From: Deltaproteobacteria bacterium | Lineage (GTDB): Bacteria > Desulfobacterota > Syntrophia > Syntrophales > UBA2210 | Direction of reading: 5' to 3' | Length of the DNA: 5,055 nucleotides | Assembly: GCA_016935875.1 (NCBI GenBank) | Contig: JAFGQD010000064.1 | Coordinates: forward strand, 1-5,055 | Part shown: positions 1-4,311 of the stretch, one piece after another | Layout of the letters: each line of letters opens with the position of its first letter | How positions within the stretch are numbered: the first letter of the stretch is position 1 | Position numbers and translations under genes: made by a program | Notes under the pieces: model-generated | What the model saw: only the letters and a program-made list of their open reading frames with translations | Told to the model about the DNA's origin: nothing | Database searches by the model: none

Positions 1-82
1 CAAATATTCTCCGGCAAGAATTTGTTGTGGAAAATTGAAGCTCTCCTTGCTTGCAATATTTATATACAAGCTCATGAGACAT
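1..82 (-). CDS. Possible 5' end of an unidentified gene running off the left edge
   Basis: On the minus strand an ATG at 80-82 opens a frame that stays open for 27 codons to the window edge, beginning MSHELVYKYCKQGELQFSTT. A weak purine-rich stretch (TGAGAG) lies about 6 bases upstream. I do not recognise the product. An open frame of this length is expected by chance in AT-rich DNA, and plus-strand frames are open over the same bases. It is listed only because it would be the next gene in the same direction after the rubrerythrin gene, with the 105-151 hairpin just in front of it. Confidence 0.15.
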   Translation of the reverse strand, partial: MSHELVYKYCKQGELQFSTTNSCRRIF

Positions 83-104
83 CAACACTCTCAGGAATGT
101 ATTA

Positions 105-151
105 AAGCCTCTCGTAATGTGAATCGCTCAAAATTCACTGACGAGAGGCTT
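105..151. repeat. Long two-part inverted repeat (hairpin)
   Basis: A perfect 11-bp outer stem pairs 105-115 (AAGCCTCTCGT) with 141-151 (ACGAGAGGCTT). After a small 3/2-base internal loop, a perfect 6-bp inner stem pairs 119-124 (GTGAAT) with 133-138 (ATTCAC), leaving an 8-base loop. It lies about 155 bp downstream of the rubrerythrin-family gene. In the minus-strand reading the right arm is followed only by TAATAC, so the T tract of a normal intrinsic terminator is missing. It could be a weak or factor-assisted terminator, an RNA-stabilising 3' structure, or a REP- or MITE-type repeat unit. One copy in one window cannot separate these. Confidence 0.6.
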
Positions 152-306
152 CCAATGAACAGTGAACAATGTTTATAGTATATTACTTGAAACACTATTC
201 GTCTTTTCCAAGTTTTATGGCCTCTAATTAAAAAATTTGCTTAAGGTCATTCAATCGTCGCTGATACTATACATGGTAGCCGTATCTTCTTATTATGTTA
301 TCGCCC

Positions 307-804
307 TTAAAACCTGTACAAGCTGTTTTGTGTCTCATAGCTTTCCTGGAAAAAACCTACCTGTTTGTTCAACATCTGATAATGCCCCTCTTCCCACTGT
401 GAGAGGTACAAAAAGAAATCCTTGAGAATCTTGTCATCGGTCAAAGCCGCCATTTCCTTATATTTCTTCGATGATTCAAGCTCAAGCTTCATTCCGATCC
501 TGAGAGCAGACATCTCAAAATGCTTGTCTTTGAGAAAATCCTTAAATTCTCTCGTGAAAATAGGACTTTCAGCGTCTTCGAATGTTTCAGGTTTTGAAGG
601 GGTTCCAATATTGACCGATTTCCCCCCGGAATATTCTTCTGCTATCTTTTGTAACATCTTATAATGTGAGTATTCTTCCTGTGATAGATGTTCAAAGACC
701 TGCTTTGCCTTTTGATCAGTAACCTTTTCAGCCGCTATACTATACAATTCTCTTCCTTCTAACTCCCCCTGCATAGCTTCTTTTAAGATTTTTTTAAAGT
801 GCAT
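307..804 (-). CDS. Rubrerythrin-family ferritin-like diiron protein, without rubredoxin domain
   Basis: This 165-residue, probably cytoplasmic four-helix-bundle protein resembles the ferritin-like part of rubrerythrin. That family uses a non-haem diiron site for peroxide or oxygen reduction, or for iron handling, in anaerobes. Two halves each carry the family pattern: E14/E16 with Y21, then E44-x-x-H47; and E108/E110 with Y115, then E138-x-x-H141. A linker of about residues 58-85 joins them. There is no signal peptide and no C-terminal rubredoxin domain, and the protein contains no cysteine, so electrons would have to come from a separate partner. The start at 804 follows AAGGAGG (810-816) by five bases. 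The gene begins 21 bp after the IscU-fusion gene in the same direction, so it is probably the last gene of the operon. It is clearly more AT-rich than the iscS/iscU genes. Whether it is a peroxidase, an iron donor or another rubrerythrin-like oxidase cannot be told from sequence. Confidence 0.85.
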   Translation of the reverse strand: MHFKKILKEAMQGELEGRELYSIAAEKVTDQKAKQVFEHLSQEEYSHYKMLQKIAEEYSGGKSVNIGTPSKPETFEDAESPIFTREFKDFLKDKHFEMSALRIGMKLELESSKKYKEMAALTDDKILKDFFLYLSQWEEGHYQMLNKQVGFFQESYETQNSLYRF

Positions 805-825
805 GGCATCCTCCTTACGTGGCTT

Positions 826-1461
826 TTATTCCAGGAATTCAACCTCTACTTTCTTTACATCCCATAGGGGCTCTATCTTCTCCATGATCTCATCTTTAAT
901 ATTGGGGGCAAACTGGTGGCCGGGGGGGATGTCCACCGTGACTTGAACGGTTCCTTTGTCGACCCTGATATCCTTGACCAGTTCCGTGCGGACCAGGTCC
1001 AGGCCCGAGAGGGGGTTCATCACCTTCTTGAGACGCCTGCGGACGATTTCCACGGTGGTGGGTTTCTGATCCTTGACCAGGCCGTGTCGTTCTTCGTAAT
1101 TCTGTATCGCCGAGCGCAGCCCCTCCACGGCGAGGACCGAGCAGTGGGCCTTGATCGGCGGGAGACCGCCCAGGGCATCCGATGCTTCCTTCCAGTTGAT
1201 CTTCTTGGCCTCCTCGATGGTCTTACCCTTGGCGAGTTCGGTGATGATGGATCCGGTTGCTATGTTGGAGGCGCAACCGTAGGATTCGAACTTGATGTCC
1301 GTGATCTGCTTCGTGTCGGGATCAACCTTTATCTGAACCCCCACCATGTCGCCGCAGGCCGGACTGCCTTCCATGGCGTTCCCGTCGGGGTTTTCAATTT
1401 TTCCTACATTGCGGGGATGTCGAAAATGTTCCAGTACCTTGTCATTGTATGGAAATGTCAT
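826..1461 (-). CDS. iscU: IscU-type Fe-S cluster scaffold fused to a MIP18/DUF59 domain
   Basis: This 211-residue cytoplasmic scaffold should assemble Fe-S clusters with its IscS-like neighbour. Residues 1 to about 128 are an IscU domain with all expected ligands: C36 and D38 in SPACGD, C63 in YGCASN, and H106-C107 in AHCS. An LPPIK segment (100-104) closely matches the LPPVK chaperone-binding motif of IscU. Residues from about 135 to 211 resemble a MIP18/DUF59 (SufT/PaaD-like) domain, as in proteins that assist Fe-S maturation. Plain IscU is about 128 residues, so the tail is a true extension in one frame. The family's usual Cys in the PGCP region is absent (PPGHQFAP, 179-186), and the C-terminal domain has no cysteine at all. 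The start at 1461 follows AAGGAGG (1469-1475) by seven bases and overlaps the iscS-like stop by four bases (ATGA), which indicates translational coupling. Confidence is high for IscU and moderate for the MIP18 assignment. Confidence 0.9.
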   Translation of the reverse strand: MTFPYNDKVLEHFRHPRNVGKIENPDGNAMEGSPACGDMVGVQIKVDPDTKQITDIKFESYGCASNIATGSIITELAKGKTIEEAKKINWKEASDALGGLPPIKAHCSVLAVEGLRSAIQNYEERHGLVKDQKPTTVEIVRRRLKKVMNPLSGLDLVRTELVKDIRVDKGTVQVTVDIPPGHQFAPNIKDEIMEKIEPLWDVKKVEVEFLE

Positions 1462-2645
1462 TTCTGAGCCTCCTTGTTGTGAGCCAGCGGGCTGATTTTT
1501 CTCAGTTCACCTACCACCTCTGCGATTGTGTCCACCACCCTGTCCACCTCCTCCATGGTATTATAACGGCCGAAGGAAAAGCGGATGGAACCGTGCGCCC
1601 GCTCATGGTCCCCGCCCACTCCAAGAATCACATGGCTCGCCTCCAGTGAACGGCTGAAGCAGGCAGACCCGGTGCTGACGGAAAAACCACGAATATCAAG
1701 ATGCAACGTGATGGATTCCCCCTCCACAAAATGAAAGGTGATGTTTGCGTTCTGCGGGGTCCTTTTGGAGCGGTGCCCGTTCAGGGTCGTATCCGGCACT
1801 TCGGCTGAAACGCGGTCGATAAGATGGTCCCTCATCACCTTGATCCGTTCGTTCTCCTCGGGGGTGACCAGTTCGACCGCCTTGGCGAAGCCGCTAGCCC
1901 CCGGAATATTTTCCAAGCCAGCCCTGAGGTTGAACTCCTGAAATCCCCCGTCCATCCACTTGGTGATCGGCGTTTCTTTACGAATGAAAAGTCCGCCGAT
2001 CCCCTTTGGCCCGTGGATCGTGTGAGGAGAAACGGTGATCAGGTCCACCTTCACCTTTTTAAAGTCCAAGGGCACCCGCGTGAAGGTATGCGTGGCGTCG
2101 GTGTGAAACAGGACGCCTTTTTTGCTGCAGATGCGGCCGATGGTTTCAATGTCCTGTATAGTCCCGATCTCCTGGTTCGCGTGCTGGATGGAAACCAGGA
2201 TCGTTTTATCGGTAATAGAGTCTCTCAGTCTGTCAAGATTTACAAGGCCTTCATGATCCACATCCAGGTAGGTAACGGAGAAACCCTGTTTCTCAAGCGC
2301 CCTGGAGCCGGCGCTGTGAATGACGGGGAAATCATCGATTGCTGAAACGATGATGTGCCGGCCCTTCTTCTCGCCGAGGGCCAGGGCAACTCCCTTGACG
2401 GCCAGGTTGCTCGATTCGGTGCTTCCCGAGGTGAAGATGAATTCCTCACCGCTGGCGCCGATATAATGAGCGATTTCATCCCGAGCATATTCCAGTGCCT
2501 CCCGTGCCTCGATGCCGAGGGAATAGCCGAAATCCGACGTGGCAACCGGGTAGGTCTCGAAGAAGTACGGCGTCATCGCCTCCAGCACCCGCTCGTCCAT
2601 CCGTGTGGCCGCGGCGTTGTCCAGATACACGTTTTTCTCAATCAT
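1458..2645 (-). CDS. iscS: IscS/NifS-like protein lacking the PLP lysine (probable non-desulfurase)
   Basis: This 395-residue fold-type I aminotransferase-like protein is full length for NifS/IscS. Normal members use PLP to remove sulfur from cysteine and pass it to IscU. Conserved parts are YLDNAAAT (7-14), the TSGSTES PLP-phosphate loop (72-78), HANQEIG (155-161), HTDAT (181-185, with D183), HGPKGIGG (211-218), STGSACFS with active-loop C329, and the GSIRFSFGRYNT region. The internal-aldimine lysine (normally in GHKIYGPKG) is T209, codon ACG at 2019-2021. The His that stacks on PLP (in TEH) is D105, the usual GNPSS-H segment is YPVATSDFG (32-40), and RAGTEN is RAGLEN (T to L at 244). Several independent changes argue against one sequencing error. 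It probably acts as a cysteine ligand donor or persulfide acceptor for IscU. The start follows AAGGAGA (2653-2659) by seven bases; the gene lies 12 bp after dsrE2 and overlaps iscU by four bases. Confidence 0.93.
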   Translation of the reverse strand: MIEKNVYLDNAAATRMDERVLEAMTPYFFETYPVATSDFGYSLGIEAREALEYARDEIAHYIGASGEEFIFTSGSTESSNLAVKGVALALGEKKGRHIIVSAIDDFPVIHSAGSRALEKQGFSVTYLDVDHEGLVNLDRLRDSITDKTILVSIQHANQEIGTIQDIETIGRICSKKGVLFHTDATHTFTRVPLDFKKVKVDLITVSPHTIHGPKGIGGLFIRKETPITKWMDGGFQEFNLRAGLENIPGASGFAKAVELVTPEENERIKVMRDHLIDRVSAEVPDTTLNGHRSKRTPQNANITFHFVEGESITLHLDIRGFSVSTGSACFSRSLEASHVILGVGGDHERAHGSIRFSFGRYNTMEEVDRVVDTIAEVVGELRKISPLAHNKEAQK

Positions 2646-2657
2646 GACAGTCTCTCC

Positions 2658-3077
2658 TTATATGAATAAGGTTATCTTCGATTCACGTGCCTCTTGTATG
2701 TAAGTCCCCACGGCCCCGTACTCATCGATCAGATCGTGCCGGAGATCATCCTGCTTGATTCCCATGATCTGCATCGTCATCTCACACGCGATGATCTTGC
2801 CGCCCAGTTCCTTGAAATCCTGAAGGAGCTTTTCAAGGGAGGCCACGTTCGCCGCCTTCATCCGACGCCGTACCATCCACTTCCCGAGGCCGAACATATG
2901 CATACTGGAGAGAGCTCCTTTTTCCAGCTTTCCCTTGATGAGGCGTTCAAGACCCCAGAAGGTGAAGTAGAGCGAGGCTTCCATACCCATTGATAACGCG
3001 CCGGTGGCTATGATGAGGGCGCTGTACATCTTGTCCATGTCACCGCTGTGAACGACGATGGTCGCTTTATCGGTCAT
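2658..3077 (-). CDS. dsrE2: DsrE2-like sulfur carrier protein (DsrE/DsrF family)
   Basis: This is a 139-residue protein of the DsrE/DsrF/DsrH-like fold, closest in motif to DsrE2 (the family often labelled peroxiredoxin-like). Members carry persulfide sulfur on a conserved cysteine and are commonly encoded beside TusA. The N-terminal strand and loop (KATIVVHSGDMDK, 4-16), the MGMEASLYFTFWGL stretch (30-43), IIACEMTMQIMGI (95-107) with the only cysteine C98, and the end VGTYIQEA...ITLFI all fit DsrE2. There is no obvious membrane anchor. The hydrophobic stretch at 18-43 is the expected core helix and strand, and the middle insert (46-73) is basic and rather short. The start at 3077 is preceded by AAAGGTGG at seven bases' distance. 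It begins 18 bp after tusA and ends 12 bp before the iscS-like gene. That position suggests it relays sulfur between TusA and the IscS/IscU pair, which is inference. Confidence 0.88.
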   Translation of the reverse strand: MTDKATIVVHSGDMDKMYSALIIATGALSMGMEASLYFTFWGLERLIKGKLEKGALSSMHMFGLGKWMVRRRMKAANVASLEKLLQDFKELGGKIIACEMTMQIMGIKQDDLRHDLIDEYGAVGTYIQEARESKITLFI

Positions 3078-3095
3078 GATTGCGCCACCTTTCCG

Positions 3096-3317
3096 TCAGA
3101 CACCTATCCTGATCTTCCATACATCCTCCTCTTCCTGTATGTCCTCCAGTTTCAGGCCCAACGCCTTCAGGGCCATCGGTATCTCTTTTTTGGAAGCGGG
3201 GTGCGTCCCCACAACCTCCACGGTATCTCCCGGAGAGGCCTTTCGGAGCGCCTTTCGGGTCTCCACCAGTGGCACCGGGCAGGTTTCGCCCCGTACATCC
3301 ACCTTTATATCAGCCAT
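3096..3317 (-). CDS. tusA: TusA-family sulfurtransferase / sulfur carrier
   Basis: This is a 73-residue cytoplasmic TusA/SirA-fold protein. The family carries sulfane sulfur as a persulfide on the cysteine of a CPxP motif and hands it to partners such as DsrE proteins. Here the motif is C13-P-V-P16 in the context RGETCPVPLVETRKAL, followed by the PGDTVEV strand and THPASKKEIP. Length is normal. I choose the ATG at 3315-3317 as start. An in-frame GTG at 3324-3326 would add MII, but that GTG is part of the AGAGGTGA ribosome binding site (3323-3330), five bases before the ATG. The gene is first in the tusA-dsrE2-iscS-iscU-rubrerythrin run, after a 124-bp gap, so it probably heads a transcription unit. 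Other TusA-like paralogs (YeeD type) share these motifs, so the exact partner is unknown. Confidence 0.92.
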   Translation of the reverse strand: MADIKVDVRGETCPVPLVETRKALRKASPGDTVEVVGTHPASKKEIPMALKALGLKLEDIQEEEDVWKIRIGV

Positions 3318-3322
3318 AATAA

Positions 3323-3330
3323 TCACCTCT
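3323..3330 (-). promoter_or_regulatory. Ribosome binding site that sets the tusA start
   Basis: On the minus strand this reads AGAGGTGA and lies five bases upstream of the ATG at 3315-3317. It contains the in-frame GTG at 3324-3326, which therefore should not be taken as the start codon. Confidence 0.75.
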
Positions 3331-3337
3331 ACTCTAT

Positions 3338-3366
3338 AATGTAATTACTCCTGTCAGAGATTTCAA
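3338..3366 (-). promoter_or_regulatory. Possible sigma70-type promoter for the tusA operon
   Basis: On the minus strand a TTGAAA box (3361-3366) is separated by exactly 17 bases from TACATT (3338-3343), which matches four of six -10 positions. Transcription would begin near 3331, giving a very short leader that just includes the tusA ribosome binding site; this is tight and lowers confidence. Two direct copies of GACAGG (minus sense; 3350-3355 and 3373-3378) lie 23 bp apart around the -35 box and could be an operator, though six-base repeats arise easily by chance. Placement in the only sizeable intergenic gap supports a promoter somewhere here. Confidence 0.35.
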
Positions 3367-3393
3367 TAGATACCTGTCGTTCCACATTTATTT

Positions 3394-3441
3394 TTGGGTA
3401 ATTCAGCCCACATCGTCCCAATTTTTTCACCTTTCTGAATT
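3394..3441. repeat. Two interleaved inverted repeats after the beta-subunit gene
   Basis: TTGGG (3394-3398) pairs with CCCAA (3417-3421), and AATTCAG (3400-3406) pairs with CTGAATT (3435-3441). The arms alternate, so the two stems cannot form as simple nested hairpins; they would be alternatives or a pseudoknot. The T6 run at 3422-3427 follows the first stem only in the plus direction, opposite to all genes here, so this is not a normal terminator for the oxidoreductase genes. It lies directly after the beta-subunit stop codon and may still affect the 3' end or readthrough into tusA. Confidence 0.35.
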
Positions 3442-4308
3442 TTAAACCGTTCTTTTTGAATTGACAAGGCCGACCAGTTTTTCACTGTCCAGTTCTCTCC
3501 TGAAAAGTGGGGTTGTGTCTGCACTGTAAACCGGCAGCGTTTCGTTGAAACTGGGTTTGCCGGGATGTATGTAGAAAATACCCAGAGGCAACGTATCCTT
3601 TTCTATTGCCCTTCTAAATGCTTCCGTTCTGTCAAAGGGATCGTAATTGTCTTCAAGATAATAGGTGTGATCCTTAAACCACTCATAGGTATTTACTTTA
3701 TTGAAGGTCACACAGGGTTGAAGAATATCAACGATGGAATATCCTTTATGGGCAATCGCTTTTTTCATGATCTCTTTGGTCTGTTCATCGTCACCGGCAA
3801 AAGCCCGCGCCACAAAAGAAGCATCCAGGGAAATCGCCACGGCGATGGGATTGAAGGGTTCCGAATGGGTACCGTTGACCTGTACCGGCGTGACAAACCC
3901 TGACTGGCTGGTCGGAGATGCCTGTCCTTTCGTGAGTCCGTACACCATGTTATCATGAATGATATTTGTAATATCGGGGTTTCTTCGAATGGCGTGAATG
4001 AAGTGATTCCCCCCTTCACCATACATGTCTCCGTCGCCACTTTCGGCAATGACGGTAAGGCCGGGGTTCACGGCTTTTATACCTGTTGCTGGGGGCAGGG
4101 CTCTCCCGTGGAGACCGTTAAATATGTTTGTTTTCAGGTAGTGAGGAATCTTCGCCGCCTGTCCGATTCCCGAAACGATGACAAGCTTTTCGGGTTGTAT
4201 ATCTGTCTCAACGAGTGCCTCTTTGAGCGCTTTCAAGATGCCGAAGTTTCCGCATCCGAGACACCAGGCTATATCGATACTTCCCATGTCGAATTGTTCA
4301 GTATTCAC
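3442..4308 (-). CDS. korB: 2-oxoacid:ferredoxin oxidoreductase, beta (TPP-binding) subunit
   Basis: This 288-residue subunit binds thiamine pyrophosphate and, with the alpha subunit, interconverts a 2-oxoacid plus CoA with an acyl-CoA, CO2 and reduced ferredoxin in the cytoplasm. The TPP/Mg motif begins at G91-D92-G93-D94 and ends near N120 (HDNMVYGLTKGQ). Cluster ligands seen are C16 and C19 (WCLGCG) and C199 (LQPCVTFN). The third ligand of archaeal two-subunit enzymes (GIGC) is Q50 in SGIGQAAK; I recall this glutamine as common in a bacterial subfamily. LHGRA (66-70) is typical. The GTG start at 4308 follows a GGGAGGGA site (4315-4322) and lies three bases after the alpha-subunit stop, so the two are cotranscribed. 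The substrate cannot be fixed: 2-oxoglutarate (KorB) is the usual annotation, while pyruvate or branched-chain oxoacids are possible. Confidence 0.9.
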   Translation of the reverse strand: MNTEQFDMGSIDIAWCLGCGNFGILKALKEALVETDIQPEKLVIVSGIGQAAKIPHYLKTNIFNGLHGRALPPATGIKAVNPGLTVIAESGDGDMYGEGGNHFIHAIRRNPDITNIIHDNMVYGLTKGQASPTSQSGFVTPVQVNGTHSEPFNPIAVAISLDASFVARAFAGDDEQTKEIMKKAIAHKGYSIVDILQPCVTFNKVNTYEWFKDHTYYLEDNYDPFDRTEAFRRAIEKDTLPLGIFYIHPGKPSFNETLPVYSADTTPLFRRELDSEKLVGLVNSKRTV

Positions 4309-4311
4309 GGA

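Larger units (their letters stand above)
1..306. other. Non-coding or unassigned stretch downstream of the operon
   Basis: I see no convincing gene here. The stretch is AT-rich and lies beyond the stop codon of the rubrerythrin-family gene, which ends at 307. Two short plus-strand frames are open from the left edge (to stops at 103-105 and 176-178), and one minus-strand frame runs off the left edge from an ATG at 80-82. None is long enough or recognisable enough to call with confidence. The one strong structure is the hairpin at 105-151. No classical intrinsic terminator (GC stem followed by a T run on the minus strand) is evident, although the rubrerythrin transcript must end somewhere here. 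Confidence 0.6.

Noticed and set aside
2..178. Plus-strand frame open from the left edge to a TAG at 176-178
   Set aside because: Its translation is not recognisable, it runs straight through the strong hairpin, and open frames of this size are common by chance in AT-rich DNA.
263..286. Hairpin GATAC/GTATC just after the rubrerythrin-family gene as terminator
   Set aside because: Only a 5-bp AT-rich stem with no T tract on the minus strand; expected by chance.
916..1467. Long plus-strand open frame of 183 codons opposite the IscU-fusion gene
   Set aside because: It is a shadow of the GC-rich iscU gene on the other strand. It has no recognisable domain, while the minus-strand product is unmistakable.
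1824..2345. Plus-strand open frame of 173 codons opposite the IscS-like gene
   Set aside because: Antisense shadow of a clearly conserved protein; no motifs and no sensible ribosome binding site context.
1458..2645. Calling the IscS-like gene a pseudogene
   Set aside because: The frame is full length, the ribosome binding site and coupling are intact, C329 and most fold motifs are conserved, and the changes cluster in the PLP pocket, so altered function is more likely than decay.
3324..3326. GTG as start codon of tusA
   Set aside because: It lies inside the AGAGGTGA ribosome binding site; the ATG at 3315-3317 has correct spacing and gives the normal family N terminus.
3394..3427. Intrinsic terminator (TTGGG/CCCAA stem followed by six Ts)
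   Set aside because: The T run follows the stem only on the plus strand, where there is no gene to terminate. The stem is only 5 bp with a large loop.
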